The translations under genes and the position numbers were made by a program. A stretch of 64,000 bases of DNA from Blastococcus sp. HT6-30 (GTDB lineage: Bacteria; Actinomycetota; Actinomycetes; Mycobacteriales; Geodermatophilaceae), in the NCBI RefSeq assembly GCF_039729015.1, contig NZ_CP155792.1:1012001-1076000 (forward strand), given 5' to 3'. Each line of letters opens with the position of its first letter. Within the stretch, counting starts at the first letter, position 1. The notes beneath the pieces were generated by a model, which was not told the origin of the DNA, made no database searches, and was given only the letters and a program-made list of their open reading frames with translations. Positions 8,793-17,840 of the stretch are shown here, piece after piece.

Positions 8793-9710
8793 ATGGGGCA
8801 CGGCCACGCGCACGGAGCGGAAACGGCCGCGGGGCCGCAACGCCGCCGGCTCGCCGTCGTCCTCGCGCTCACGGTGGCGGTGCTCGGCGCCGAGGTCGTC
8901 GGCGCGGTGCTCTCCGGGTCGCTCGCCCTGCTGGCCGACGCCGGGCACATGGCCACCGACGCCGCCGGGATCGCGCTCGCCCTGGGTGCGGTGACGCTGG
9001 CGCAGCGGCCGGCCCGGGGACGGCGGACCTTCGGCTGGCAGCGCGCGGAGATCCTCGCGGCCGTCGCCAACGGCGTCCTGCTGCTCGGTGTGGCGGGCTA
9101 CGTGCTCGTCGAGGCGGTGCGGCGGATCGGGAACCCGCCCGAGGTGGGGTCGGGCCTGATGCTCGCCATCGCCGTCGTCGGGCTGGTGGTGAACCTGATC
9201 GGCCTCGCGGTGCTGCACCGCGGCCGCGGTGAGTCCCTGAACGTGCGGGGGGCCTACCTGGAGGTCCTCGCCGATGCCCTCGGATCGGTCGCCGTCATCG
9301 TCGCCGCCGTGGTCATCGCCACCACCGGCTGGACCCCCGCTGACACCGTCGCCTCCCTGGTCATCGGCTGCCTCGTCCTGCCCCGGGCGTGGCACCTGCT
9401 CCGCGACGCCCTCGACGTGCTGCTGGAGGCCGCGCCCCGCGGGGTGGACCTGGACCAGGTCCGCGCGCACATCGTCGCCGTCGACGGGGTCCTCGGTGTG
9501 CACGACCTGCACGCCTGGACGATCACCTCCGGGCTGCCGGTGCTGTCCGCGCACGTCGTCGTCTCCGACGAGGCGCTGGCGGTCGGCCACGGCGGCCGGG
9601 TGCTCGACGCACTCTGCGCCTGCCTCGGAAGCCACTTCGACATGGAGCACTGCACGTTCCAGCTCGAGGCCGAGACCCACGCCGGCCACGAGGCGCCCGT
9701 CCACGACTGA
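8793..9710 (+). CDS. cation diffusion facilitator, zinc exporter type (CzcD/ZitB-like)
   Basis: 305-residue inner-membrane metal/proton antiporter with six predicted membrane helices and a C-terminal ferredoxin-like cytosolic domain. The N-terminus MGHGHAHG is a His-rich metal-binding tail. The first half-site HMATD is in helix 2. The helix-5 half-site reads YLEVLADALGS, with Glu where the classical His-x3-Asp motif has His. A late LGSHFDMEHCTFQLE segment with several His/Cys residues is typical of this subgroup. AGGGGAG lies 9 bases before the ATG. The likely role is zinc (or cobalt/cadmium) efflux. Confidence 0.9.
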   Translation: MGHGHAHGAETAAGPQRRRLAVVLALTVAVLGAEVVGAVLSGSLALLADAGHMATDAAGIALALGAVTLAQRPARGRRTFGWQRAEILAAVANGVLLLGVAGYVLVEAVRRIGNPPEVGSGLMLAIAVVGLVVNLIGLAVLHRGRGESLNVRGAYLEVLADALGSVAVIVAAVVIATTGWTPADTVASLVIGCLVLPRAWHLLRDALDVLLEAAPRGVDLDQVRAHIVAVDGVLGVHDLHAWTITSGLPVLSAHVVVSDEALAVGHGGRVLDALCACLGSHFDMEHCTFQLEAETHAGHEAPVHD

Positions 9711-9831
9711 CGCCGATGTCGATCCGGTGACCGGATCATCGTGAGCCCGTGCACGCGCGGGGGAGGGGGCGGCCGACCCGCCGCCGGTGGGACAGTGGGG
9801 CCGCACGACCGGCCGGCTGGAGGAGATCGCG

Positions 9832-10791
9832 GTGGAGCACGGGCACCACTCGGGCATGTGGGTCCCCGAGGACCCGCCGACGTGGGGGCGGATGTTCCTG
9901 CCGCACCTGGAGGGCTGGTCGGTCCTCGCGGTGCTCAGCGTCGTGGGCCTGGTCGTCTACCTCGCCGCGGTCGTGCGGCTGCGCCGCTCCGGGGTGAGCT
10001 GGCCGTGGTGGCGCACCGTCGCCTGGACCGGCGGGGTCGCGTCCCTGTTCGCGGTCACCGGCACCTGGCTCAACGGCTACAGCATGGTGATCTTCAGCGT
10101 CCACATGGCGCAGCACATGGTGCTGTCGCTGATCACGCCGCTGCTGCTGCTGCTCGCCGCTCCGGTGACCCTGGCGTTGCGCACGCTGCCGCGCGGACGC
10201 GGTGCGGCCGGTGCGCCCCGGGCGCTGCTGCTCAACGCGCTGCACAGCCGGTTCGCGCACTTCGTGGCGCACCCGCTGTTCACCGTGCCGCTGTTCATCG
10301 CCAGCCTCTACGGCGTCTACTTCACCCCGCTGTTCGACGCGCTGATGTCCAGCCCGGCCGGGCACCAGTTCATGCTCGCCCACTTCGTCGTCACCGGCCT
10401 GCTGTTCTTCGGCCCGATCGTGGCCCAGGACCCGTGGCCGCGGACGCTGAGCCACCCCGGTCGGATGCTGGAGCTGTTCCTGCCGGTGCCCTTCCACGCC
10501 TTCTTCGGCGTGGCGATCATGTTGGCCGGGTCGCTGGTGGTGGACACCTTCGCCGTGCCGCCGGCCGGGTGGGGCATCGACCCGCTGTCGGACCAGGGCG
10601 CGGCCGGCGGCATCGTCTGGGCCTTCGGCGAGCTGCCCACGGTGCTCGTCCTCGCCGTCGTCTTCTTCTCCTGGGCGCGGTCGGACGACCGGCAGGCCCG
10701 CACGATCGATCGCACCGCCGACCGCACCGGCGACGCCGAGCGGGCCGCCTACAACGCGCGGCTGCGCGCTCTCGCCGACCGGCAGGGCTGA
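9832..10791 (+). CDS. ctaG: cytochrome c oxidase assembly protein, CtaG (caa3_CtaG family)
   Basis: About 319 residues with roughly seven membrane helices. Family features include VHMAQHMVLSLITPLLLLLAAP and a second His-rich stretch HQFMLAHFVVTGLLFFGP, histidines proposed to handle copper for the CuB site of terminal oxidase. I chose the GTG at 9832 because GGAGG at 9819-9823 is well spaced from it; a start at 9787 is also open. It lies 1.5 kb upstream of ctaD on the same strand, fitting a role in oxidase maturation. The C-terminal tail is charged and cytosolic. Confidence 0.88.
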   Translation: MEHGHHSGMWVPEDPPTWGRMFLPHLEGWSVLAVLSVVGLVVYLAAVVRLRRSGVSWPWWRTVAWTGGVASLFAVTGTWLNGYSMVIFSVHMAQHMVLSLITPLLLLLAAPVTLALRTLPRGRGAAGAPRALLLNALHSRFAHFVAHPLFTVPLFIASLYGVYFTPLFDALMSSPAGHQFMLAHFVVTGLLFFGPIVAQDPWPRTLSHPGRMLELFLPVPFHAFFGVAIMLAGSLVVDTFAVPPAGWGIDPLSDQGAAGGIVWAFGELPTVLVLAVVFFSWARSDDRQARTIDRTADRTGDAERAAYNARLRALADRQG

Positions 10792-10792
10792 G

Positions 10793-10860
10793 GGAAGGAC
10801 CCCCGCTGCCCCCGCACTCCTCGCAGGCTCGCTGCGGGGCGCGGTCGCTGGAGCGGCCGC
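10793..10860. repeat. intergenic hairpin repeat, copy A
   Basis: A GC-rich stem-loop cluster directly after ctaG. It contains CCCCGCA and TGCGGGG arms around a CTCGCAGGCTCG loop, followed by a second stem built on GCGGTCG. The same loop motif recurs at 19221-19278, and a related form at 20654-20713. It probably acts as a terminator. Confidence 0.55.
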
Positions 10861-10893
10861 GGCAGGACGGTGGCCGCCTGGGACGATGGTGCC

Positions 10894-11403
10894 GTGCCGG
10901 TCTCCTTGGTGTTCACCGCGGACACCCACGTCCCCAAGCGGGCGCGTGATCTACCTCATCCGCTGTGGTCGGCCATCGACGCGGCCGATGTCGTGGTGCA
11001 CGCCGGCGACTGGGTCGACGTGCCACTGCTCGACCGGTTCGAGGAGCGGTCCCGGCGGCTGGTCGCGGTGTACGGCAACAACGACCACGGACCGCTGCGG
11101 GAGCGGCTGCCCGAGGTCGCTCGCACGGAGATCGAGGGCATCCGCTTCGCCGTCGTGCACGAGACCGGGGACGCGAAGGGTCGTGAGGCGCGGTGCGCCG
11201 CACGGTTCCCCGATGTCGACGTGCTCGTCTTCGGGCACAGCCACATCCCGTGGGACACGACCGCGCCGTCCGGCCTGCGCCTGCTCAACCCCGGTTCGCC
11301 CACGGACCGGCGCAGACAGCCCCACGGCACGTACGCCACCGCCGTCGCGGACGCCGGCCGGCTGCGCGACGTGACCTTCCACCCGGTGCCGCCGCGCCGG
11401 TGA
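10894..11403 (+). CDS. calcineurin-like metallophosphoesterase (YfcE family)
   Basis: 169 residues, the size of the small YfcE-type phosphodiesterases. The two-metal site is complete: TADTH near the N-terminus, HAGDWVD, YGNNDH, VVHETGD and VFGHSHIPWD. Ligands are therefore Asp/His, Asp, Asn/His, His and the final His pair. The GTG at 10894 gives VPVSLVFTADTH; a GTG at 10870 would add eight residues of unlikely sequence. The 3' end overlaps the next start by four bases (GTGA), so the two are translationally coupled. Substrate unknown. Confidence 0.86.
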   Translation: MPVSLVFTADTHVPKRARDLPHPLWSAIDAADVVVHAGDWVDVPLLDRFEERSRRLVAVYGNNDHGPLRERLPEVARTEIEGIRFAVVHETGDAKGREARCAARFPDVDVLVFGHSHIPWDTTAPSGLRLLNPGSPTDRRRQPHGTYATAVADAGRLRDVTFHPVPPRR

Positions 11404-12257
11404 GCGCCCCGCCGCTGGACCCCCGCGCGGTCGCGCTGCTCGCCTGCCCGGTCTGCGCCGCCCCGTTCGCGGCCGGGCCGGGGGACACGGGGCTGCGCTG
11501 CGCCGAGGGGCACTCCGTCGACCGTGCCCGGCAGGGCCACCTCACGCTGCTGCCGCCCGGGCGACGCCCGGCGACCGGTGACTCGGCCGAGATGGTCGCC
11601 GACCGGGTGGCGTTCCTCGCGGCCGGCCACTACGACGCCGTCACGGCCGCGCTCGCCGACGCGGTGACGGCGCCGGGGGTGCCGGTGACCCTGCTCGACC
11701 TCGGTGGCGGCACCGGCCACCACCTGGCCCGGCTGCTCGACGGGCTCCCCGGGGCGGTCGGCGTGGTCCTCGACGCCAGCCGCTACGCGGCCCGCCGGGC
11801 GGCGCGGGCGCACCCCCGGGCCATCGCGGTGGTCGCCGACACCTGGGCTCGGCTGCCGGTGCGCGACGGTGTGGTCGACCGGGCGCTGGTCGTCTTCGCC
11901 CCGCGCAACGGCCCCGAGATCGCCCGGGTGCTCCGTCCGGAGGGCCGGCTGGTCGTCGTGACCCCGGCGCCGGACCACCTCGGTGAGATCATCGCGCCGC
12001 TCGGGCTGCTGCGGGTGGACCCCGGAAAGGCCGGACGGCTGGCCGCAACCCTGGAGCCCCACCTGGTGCGCGAGGGCGCCGAGCGCCACCGCCGCACGCT
12101 GCGGCTCGACCACGCTGCGGTGGCGACGCTGGTGGGGATGGGCCCCCATGCACGGCACCTCACGGCCGCCGGGCTGGCGGCGTCGCTGGCGCGGTTGCCG
12201 GCCGACGTGCAGGTCACGATCTCCGTCGACGTGACCACCTACCGGCGGGTGCCGTGA
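11400..12257 (+). CDS. 23S rRNA (guanine) methyltransferase, RlmA/TlrB-type
   Basis: 285 residues. The N-terminal zinc ribbon ([11 protein letters not shown], a later Cys, then [18 protein letters not shown]) and the SAM-binding [16 protein letters not shown] are hallmarks of the RlmA family, which methylates G745/G748 in 23S rRNA helix 35. The middle [21 protein letters not shown] matches the family's RNA-facing segment. Housekeeping RlmAII and macrolide-resistance TlrB forms are not separable by eye. The GTG start overlaps the stop of the phosphoesterase gene. Confidence 0.85.
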   Translation: MSAPPLDPRAVALLACPVCAAPFAAGPGDTGLRCAEGHSVDRARQGHLTLLPPGRRPATGDSAEMVADRVAFLAAGHYDAVTAALADAVTAPGVPVTLLDLGGGTGHHLARLLDGLPGAVGVVLDASRYAARRAARAHPRAIAVVADTWARLPVRDGVVDRALVVFAPRNGPEIARVLRPEGRLVVVTPAPDHLGEIIAPLGLLRVDPGKAGRLAATLEPHLVREGAERHRRTLRLDHAAVATLVGMGPHARHLTAAGLAASLARLPADVQVTISVDVTTYRRVP

Positions 12258-12308
12258 CCGCTCCGGCGCGCCCAGCCCGCCCGATCTGAGGTGCCGCGCG
12301 GCACGGTC

Positions 12309-12314
12309 TAAGCT
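12309..12314 (+). promoter_or_regulatory. -10 box of a leaderless ctaD promoter
   Basis: TAAGCT ends 7 bases before the GTG start of ctaD, which has no Shine-Dalgarno sequence. This places transcription start at or next to the start codon. Confidence 0.55.
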
Positions 12315-12321
12315 GCGAGCC

Positions 12322-14079
12322 GTGACGATTGCACCGGCGCCCATCGTGAGCCGGCCCAGCCCGGCTCACGTGGTCGACAAGGGCTCGCGGCTCTCGAACC
12401 TGCTGCGGACCACCGACCACAAGACCATCGGCCTCATGTACCTGGCCACCTCGTTCGCCTTCTTCATCGGTGGCGGCCTGATGGCCCTGCTGATGCGCGG
12501 TGAGCTGGCGCGGCCGGGTCTGCAGTTCCTGTCGCCGGAGCAGTACAACCAGCTCGTCACGATGCACGGCACGGTCATGCTGCTGATGTTCGCGACGCCG
12601 CTGTTCTTCGCGTTCTCGAACCTGATCATGCCGCTGCAGATCGGTGCTCCCGACGTCGCCTTCCCGCGGCTGAACGCCTTCTCCTACTGGCTGTTCCTCT
12701 TCGGCAGCCTGATCGCGGTCTCGGGCTTCCTGACCCCGGGCGGCGCCGCCGACTTCGGCTGGTACGCCTACACCCCGTTGTCGAACGTGGTGCACTCCCC
12801 GGGCCCGGGAGCGAACATGTGGTTCGCCGGCCTGGCGGTCAGCGGTCTGGGCACGATCCTCGGTGCCGTCAACTTCATCACCACGATCGTCTGCCTGCGG
12901 GCGCCGGGGATGACGCTGTTCCGGATGCCGATCTTCACCTGGAACACGCTGGTGACCAGCATCCTCGTCCTGTTCGCGTTCCCGATCCTCACCGCGGCGA
13001 TCATGGGCATGCTGGCTGACCGCAACCTCGGCGCCCTCATCTACTCGGACGAGAACGGTGGGCCCATGCTGTGGCAGCACCTGTTCTGGTTCTTCGGGCA
13101 CCCCGAGGTCTACATCATCGCCCTGCCGTTCTTCGGCATCGTCACCGAGATCATCCCGGTCTTCGCCCGCAAGCCACTGTTCGGCTACAAGGGCATGGTG
13201 TTCGCGACGATGGCGATCGGCGCCCTCTCGCTGGCGGTGTGGGCGCACCACATGTATGCCACCGGCGCGGTGCTGCTGCCGTTCTTCGCCTTCCTGACGT
13301 ACCTGATCGCCGTGCCGACCGGGATCAAGTTCTTCAACTGGATCGGCACCATGTGGCGCGGTCAGATGACGTTCGAGACGCCGATGCTGTTCTCCATCGG
13401 CTTCATGATCACATTCCTCCTCGGTGGCCTGACCGGTGTGCTCCTGGCCAGCCCGCCGCTGGACTGGCACGTCAACGACAGTTACTTCGTCGTCGCCCAC
13501 TTCCACTACGTCGTCTTCGGCACCGTGGTGTTCGCCGCCTACGCCGGCATCTACTTCTGGTTCCCCAAGATGTGCGGCCGGATGATGGACGAGCGGCTGG
13601 GCAAGCTGCAGTTCTGGCTGACCTTCATCGGCTTCCACGCGACGTTCCTCGTCCAGCACTGGCTCGGCAACGAGGGCATGCCCCGCCGGTACGTCGACTA
13701 CCTGCCCACCGACGCCTTCACGCTGCTGCACACCGTGTCGACGATCGGGTCGTTCATCCTGGGCGCCGCCACCATCCCGTTCGTCTACAACGTGGTGAAG
13801 TCCTGGAAGTACGGTGAGCTCGCCCTGCGCGACGACCCGTGGGGCCACGGCAACAGCCTCGAGTGGGCCACCTCCTCCCCGCCGCCGCGGCACAACTTCG
13901 TGGAGATCCCGCGGATCCGCTCGGAGCGCCCGGCGTTCGAGGCGCACTACCCGCACCTGGTCGAGCGGCTGCACGCCGAGGCGCACGCCGGTAAGCGGCA
14001 CGAGCCGTACGGCGGTGTCAGCGAGCTGGTCGGCGACACCGGCCGGCGTCAGGGCGAGAACGACCCCGACCCGACCTGA
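12322..14079 (+). CDS. ctaD: cytochrome c oxidase subunit I (aa3-type)
   Basis: 585-residue inner-membrane haem-copper oxidase catalytic subunit with 12 membrane helices. Ligands are visible: low-spin haem a His in TMHGTVMLL, the CuB His with cross-linked Tyr in [11 protein letters not shown], two CuB histidines in WAHHMYATG, and haem a3 / haem a His in HFHYVVFG. The proton-channel segments and the cytosolic C-terminal tail ([17 protein letters not shown]) are typical of actinobacterial CtaD. Subunits II and III and haem synthesis are not in the window. The gene appears monocistronic, with a leaderless-type promoter and a strong downstream hairpin. Confidence 0.97.
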   Translation: MTIAPAPIVSRPSPAHVVDKGSRLSNLLRTTDHKTIGLMYLATSFAFFIGGGLMALLMRGELARPGLQFLSPEQYNQLVTMHGTVMLLMFATPLFFAFSNLIMPLQIGAPDVAFPRLNAFSYWLFLFGSLIAVSGFLTPGGAADFGWYAYTPLSNVVHSPGPGANMWFAGLAVSGLGTILGAVNFITTIVCLRAPGMTLFRMPIFTWNTLVTSILVLFAFPILTAAIMGMLADRNLGALIYSDENGGPMLWQHLFWFFGHPEVYIIALPFFGIVTEIIPVFARKPLFGYKGMVFATMAIGALSLAVWAHHMYATGAVLLPFFAFLTYLIAVPTGIKFFNWIGTMWRGQMTFETPMLFSIGFMITFLLGGLTGVLLASPPLDWHVNDSYFVVAHFHYVVFGTVVFAAYAGIYFWFPKMCGRMMDERLGKLQFWLTFIGFHATFLVQHWLGNEGMPRRYVDYLPTDAFTLLHTVSTIGSFILGAATIPFVYNVVKSWKYGELALRDDPWGHGNSLEWATSSPPPRHNFVEIPRIRSERPAFEAHYPHLVERLHAEAHAGKRHEPYGGVSELVGDTGRRQGENDPDPT

Positions 14080-14110
14080 CGAACGCCCTCCCCCGGGGGC
14101 GAGCGACCTC

Positions 14111-14143
14111 GAACGCCCCGCAGGCCCTGCCTGCGGGGCGTTC
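14111..14143 (+). terminator. terminator after ctaD
   Basis: A 14-base-pair stem (GAACGCCCCGCAGG with CCTGCGGGGCGTTC) and a short CCCTG loop begins about 30 bases after the ctaD stop. Confidence 0.85.
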
Positions 14144-14219
14144 GGCCGTTCCGGGCGTCGCCCAGGCGGCCACCGGGGGGAGCGGCCGGGCGGCGGAGCG
14201 GGTGCGGCACGATGACGGA

Positions 14220-15479
14220 GTGCCGCTCGATGCCCCGCTGCGCCAGCTCCCGGACACCCCTGCACCGCAGGCGGTGCTCACCATCACGGGCGCCGACCGG
14301 CCCGGCGTCACCGCCCGGCTGTTCTCCGCCCTGGCCGGCACGGGCGGGGACGTGCCGGCGGTGGAGGTCCTCGACGTGGAGCAGGTCGTGGTGCACGGGC
14401 ACCTGGTGCTCGGCGTCGTCGTCGGGGCCCTGCCGGGCGACGGCGCGCCCGTCGTCGACCAGGCAGAGTTCCTGGCCTCCCTGCGCCGCACCGCCGACGT
14501 CGTCGCCGCAGCGGTCGGGGTGGACGTCACCGTGGAGCCGGCATCCGGGCCGGCCGCGGTCGGCCCGGACGCCGGCCGGCCGCACCACGTGATCGTGCTG
14601 GGTCGCCCGGTGCCGCCCCAGGCGGTGGCCGGCGCCGCGCAGGCCGTGGCGGGCATCGGCGGCAACATCGACGCCATCCGGCGGCTGTCGGACTACCCGG
14701 TCACCAGCTTCGAGCTCACCGTCTCGGGGGCCGAGGCCACGGCGCTGCGCACCGCGCTCGCCTCGGTGGCGGCCTCCACCGGAGCGGACATCGCCGTCGA
14801 GCAGGTGGGCCTCGCGCGGCGCAGCAAGCGGCTGATCGTGCTCGACGTCGACTCCACCCTGGTCCGGGGCGAGGTGATCGACGAGCTCGCCGCCCGCGCC
14901 GGACGGGCCGCGGAGGTCGCCCGCATCACGGCGGCGGCGATGAACGGCGAGCTCGACTTCGCCGAGTCGCTGCGCGCCCGCGTCGCCGTGCTGGCCGGGC
15001 TGCCCGAGGAGGTCCTCGACGAGGTGCGTCAGCACCTCGTGCTCACGCCGGGCGCGCGGACGCTCATCCGGACGCTGCAGCGCCTCGGCTTCCGCTGCGG
15101 GATCGTCAGCGGCGGCTTCACGCAGATCACCGATCCGCTGGCCGAGAGCCTCGGGCTGGACTTCGCCGCGGCCAACACCCTGGAGGTCGTCGACGGCCGG
15201 TTGACCGGCGGGCTGGTCGGGGAGATCGTCGACCGGCCGGGCAAGGCCCGGGCGCTGACCCGGTTCGCCGCGCAGTACGGCATCCCGCTGGACCAGACGG
15301 TGGCCGTCGGCGACGGCGCGAACGACCTCGACATGCTGAACACCGCCGGCCTGGGCATCGCCTTCAACGCCAAGCCTTTCGTGCGCGAGCAAGCCCACAC
15401 CGCGCTGAACCAGCCCTACCTGGACGCCGTCCTGCAGGTGCTCGGGTTCACCCGCGACGAGGTCCTGGACGCGGTGTGA
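14220..15479 (+). CDS. serB: phosphoserine phosphatase with N-terminal ACT domains
   Basis: 419 residues. It catalyses the last step of serine synthesis, phosphoserine to serine. Two ACT-like regulatory domains (about 15-90 and 125-190, with ITGADRPGVTARL) precede a HAD phosphatase domain with DVDSTLV (about 208-214), the Ser motif VSGGFT (about 297), a Lys in RPGKARAL, and VGDGANDLDML (about 362). This is the SerB2 layout of mycobacteria, where serine feedback acts through the ACT domains. The GTG at 14220 has CACGAT six bases upstream; a GTG at 14202 is also possible. It is convergent with pncA. Confidence 0.95.
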   Translation: MPLDAPLRQLPDTPAPQAVLTITGADRPGVTARLFSALAGTGGDVPAVEVLDVEQVVVHGHLVLGVVVGALPGDGAPVVDQAEFLASLRRTADVVAAAVGVDVTVEPASGPAAVGPDAGRPHHVIVLGRPVPPQAVAGAAQAVAGIGGNIDAIRRLSDYPVTSFELTVSGAEATALRTALASVAASTGADIAVEQVGLARRSKRLIVLDVDSTLVRGEVIDELAARAGRAAEVARITAAAMNGELDFAESLRARVAVLAGLPEEVLDEVRQHLVLTPGARTLIRTLQRLGFRCGIVSGGFTQITDPLAESLGLDFAAANTLEVVDGRLTGGLVGEIVDRPGKARALTRFAAQYGIPLDQTVAVGDGANDLDMLNTAGLGIAFNAKPFVREQAHTALNQPYLDAVLQVLGFTRDEVLDAV

Positions 15480-15480
15480 T

Positions 15481-15542
15481 GTCGATCAGTGCCCCGGCCT
15501 GATCGACAAGGGTCCTGGCCAGCACCGGTCGTGCGCCAGGAC
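15481..15542. terminator. tandem hairpins between convergent serB and pncA
   Basis: The first stem is a perfect 9-base-pair GTCGATCAG/CTGATCGAC with a 9-base loop, starting 1 base after the serB stop. A second 8-base-pair stem GTCCTGGC/GCCAGGAC follows at 15512-15542. Either could end transcription from both sides. Confidence 0.75.
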
Positions 15543-15585
15543 CACGGGTGGTGAGCCAGGACGTCGTCCGGCGCGACCCCGGGCC

Positions 15586-16152
15586 TCACGAACCGTGGAC
15601 TGCTCCTGCCAGCTCCACGCCGGCGGTGCGGAGCTGGTCCAAGGCCGCCTCGGTGGTCGCCGGCGAGACCCCGGCGGTGAGCGGGAGCAGCACGCGGGTG
15701 GTGAACCCGGCGGCGACGGCGTCCAGCGCGGTGGCGCGGACGCAGTGGTCGGTGGCGATGCCGACGACGTCGACCGACCCGACGCCCCGGCCGCGCAGCC
15801 AGTCGGCCAGCCCGACCCCGTCCGCCGTCCCCTCGAAGCCCGAGTAGGCGGCGGCGTACTCGCCCTTGTCGAACACCGCCTCGATCGGGCCGCGATCCAG
15901 TGCGGGGTGCAGCTCCACGCCGCCGGTGCCCACGACGCAGTGCCCCGGCCAGGTCTCCACGAAGTCCGGCGCCGCGGCGAAGTGGTGCCCGGGGTCGATG
16001 TGGTGGTCGCGCGTCGCCACGACGTGGTCGTAGCCCACCGAGCGGACGTGCTCGGTGATCGCGGCCGCGACCGCGGCGCCGCCGGCCACGGCCAGGCTGC
16101 CGCCCTCGCAGAAGTCGTTCTGCACGTCGACGACGATCAGTGCGCGGGTCAT
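15586..16152 (-). CDS. pncA: nicotinamidase (isochorismatase family)
   Basis: 188-residue amidase converting nicotinamide to nicotinate for NAD salvage. The catalytic triad is visible: Asp9 in VVDVQNDF, Lys97 in DKGEY, and Cys138 in ATDHCVRAT. The metal ligands lie in ATRDHHIDPGHHF (about 47-59), and a cis-peptide precedes the Cys. The ATG at 16152 is used because the upstream open frame is Arg/Pro-rich. It follows pncB on the same strand by 17 bases, so one operon supplies two consecutive salvage steps. By homology it would also activate pyrazinamide. Confidence 0.93.
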   Translation of the reverse strand: MTRALIVVDVQNDFCEGGSLAVAGGAAVAAAITEHVRSVGYDHVVATRDHHIDPGHHFAAAPDFVETWPGHCVVGTGGVELHPALDRGPIEAVFDKGEYAAAYSGFEGTADGVGLADWLRGRGVGSVDVVGIATDHCVRATALDAVAAGFTTRVLLPLTAGVSPATTEAALDQLRTAGVELAGAVHGS

Positions 16153-16169
16153 GGGCCGATCATGCCGGT

Positions 16170-17453
16170 TCAGGCGGTCAGCGTCTCCAAGGCGGGCTCG
16201 CCACGGGACAGCGCCCAGGCCTCGGCGGGCAGGGCCTCCCGCACCCGCGCGTGGTGCTGCCGGGCGCGCTGCAGCATCTGGCCGGGGGAGGCCGGGTCGC
16301 ACAGCTCCCCCTCGCGGACGAGGGGCAGCACCAGGTCGCGGTCACCCTCCTGCGGTTCGATCCCCCCACTGCTGACGACCTCGGCGGTGGCCGTGCCGTC
16401 GGCCGCGTGCCGGCGGACCGCGGACTTGCGGCCGCCCACGGAGTTCTTGCCCTCGGACCGCTTCGCGACCGGGACGCCGTCCCGCTCCACCAGCTTGTAG
16501 ACCATGCCGGCCGTGGGCGCACCCGAGCCGGTGACCAGCGACGTCCCCACGCCGTAACCGTCCACGGGTGCGGCCATCAGGCCGGCGATGGCGTACTCGT
16601 CGAGGTCGCTGGTGACGATCACCCGGGTGCCGGTGGCGCCGAGCTCGTCGAGCAGCTGGCGGGCGCGGGTCGCGAGCGTCGGGAGGTCGCCGGAGTCCAG
16701 CCGGATCGCGCCGAGCTCCGGGCCGGCCACCTCGATCGCCGTCCGGATGCCCTGCTCGACGTCGTAGGTGTCCACCAGCAGCGTGGTGCCCACCCCGAGG
16801 GTGTCCACCTGGGCGCGGAAGGCCGCGCGCTCGTCGTCGTGCAGCAGCGTGAAGGCGTGCGCGCTCGTGCCGGTCGTGGGGACGCCGTAACGCCGGCCGG
16901 CCTCCAGGTTCGAGCTGGCCCCGAAGCCGACCAGGTGGGCGGCGCGGGCGGCGGCGACCGCGGCCTCCTCGTGGGTGCGCCGCGAGCCCATCTCGATGCA
17001 CGGCCGCTCGCAGGCGGCGGCCACCATGCGGGCGGCGGCCGAGGCGATGGCGGAGTCGTGGTTGAGGATCGACAGGGCCAGGGTCTCCAGCAGGACGCCC
17101 TCGCCGAACGACGCACGGACGGTGAGCACGGGGGAGCCGGGGAAGAACAGCTCTCCCTCGGCGTATCCGTCGACGTCCCCGCTGAAGCGGAAGCCGGCCA
17201 GCCAGTCCAGCAGCCGGGTGTCGGTCAGCCCCTGGGCCCGGAGCGTCGCCAGCTCCTCGTCGCCGAAGCGGAACCCCGGCAGGGCCTCGAGCAGCCGCCC
17301 GGTGCCGGCGACCACCCCGTACCGGCGGCCGTGGGGGAGCCGGCGGGCGAACACCTCGAACACGCAGTCCCGGTCGGCCGTGCCGTCGGCCAGCGCCGCG
17401 GCCAGCATCGTCAGCTCGTAGCGGTCGGTGAGCAGCGCGGTAGCCGTCGGCAT
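16170..17453 (-). CDS. pncB: nicotinate phosphoribosyltransferase
   Basis: 427 residues. It uses nicotinate, PRPP and ATP to form nicotinate mononucleotide in the Preiss-Handler pathway. Family marks are LLTDRYELTML at the N-terminus, EMGSRRTHEEAA, GTSAHAF (about residue 197, bearing the His that is autophosphorylated), IRLDSGDL and TSDLDEY, and the GVGTSLVTG phosphate-binding loop. The ATG at 17453 gives the usual MPTATALLTDRYEL start. It is divergent from clpS and directly upstream of pncA. Confidence 0.95.
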   Translation of the reverse strand: MPTATALLTDRYELTMLAAALADGTADRDCVFEVFARRLPHGRRYGVVAGTGRLLEALPGFRFGDEELATLRAQGLTDTRLLDWLAGFRFSGDVDGYAEGELFFPGSPVLTVRASFGEGVLLETLALSILNHDSAIASAAARMVAAACERPCIEMGSRRTHEEAAVAAARAAHLVGFGASSNLEAGRRYGVPTTGTSAHAFTLLHDDERAAFRAQVDTLGVGTTLLVDTYDVEQGIRTAIEVAGPELGAIRLDSGDLPTLATRARQLLDELGATGTRVIVTSDLDEYAIAGLMAAPVDGYGVGTSLVTGSGAPTAGMVYKLVERDGVPVAKRSEGKNSVGGRKSAVRRHAADGTATAEVVSSGGIEPQEGDRDLVLPLVREGELCDPASPGQMLQRARQHHARVREALPAEAWALSRGEPALETLTA

Positions 17454-17500
17454 GGCTCCGGAGCGTAGGTGGAGCCGGCTCACGGGGCCGAATCACGTCC

Positions 17501-17506
17501 TAAGGT
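17501..17506 (+). promoter_or_regulatory. -10 box of clpS promoter
   Basis: TAAGGT ends 6 bases before the GTG of clpS, so the transcript is probably leaderless. The same AAGGTGG could alternatively be read as a ribosome binding site. Confidence 0.45.
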
Positions 17507-17512
17507 GGACCC

Positions 17513-17809
17513 GTGGCCGGACCGATCGCCCCGACCCGGGCCCCCGAGACGACCGAGGAAGAACTCGGTGACCTGGACCGGCCGTGGGTGACCATCGTCT
17601 GGAACGACCCGGTCAACCTCATGACGTACGTGACGTTCGTGCTGCAGGAGCTGTTCGGCTACGACGAGCCGACGGCGACCGCGCTCATGCTGCAGGTGCA
17701 CCACGACGGCCGGGCGATCGTCAGCTCGGGCCCCCGGGAGCGGATGGAGCACGACACCAGCCGGCTGCACGCCTACGGGCTGTGGGCCAGCTACCAGCGC
17801 GACTCGTGA
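17513..17809 (+). CDS. clpS: ClpS adaptor for the ClpC/ClpA protease
   Basis: 98 residues. ClpS docks on the Clp unfoldase N-domain and delivers N-degron substrates. The substrate pocket and binding strands are recognisable: [26 protein letters not shown] (shortened here to its start, [11 protein letters not shown]), then the [15 protein letters not shown] segment. The N-terminal 20 residues form the flexible extension. In M. tuberculosis, clpS (Rv1331) also starts the mec-cysO-cysM-murI block, and the same order follows here. Confidence 0.95.
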   Translation: MAGPIAPTRAPETTEEELGDLDRPWVTIVWNDPVNLMTYVTFVLQELFGYDEPTATALMLQVHHDGRAIVSSGPRERMEHDTSRLHAYGLWASYQRDS

Positions 17810-17840
17810 GCGGGCGCGTGACGAGCGCCGAGGAGGTCGC

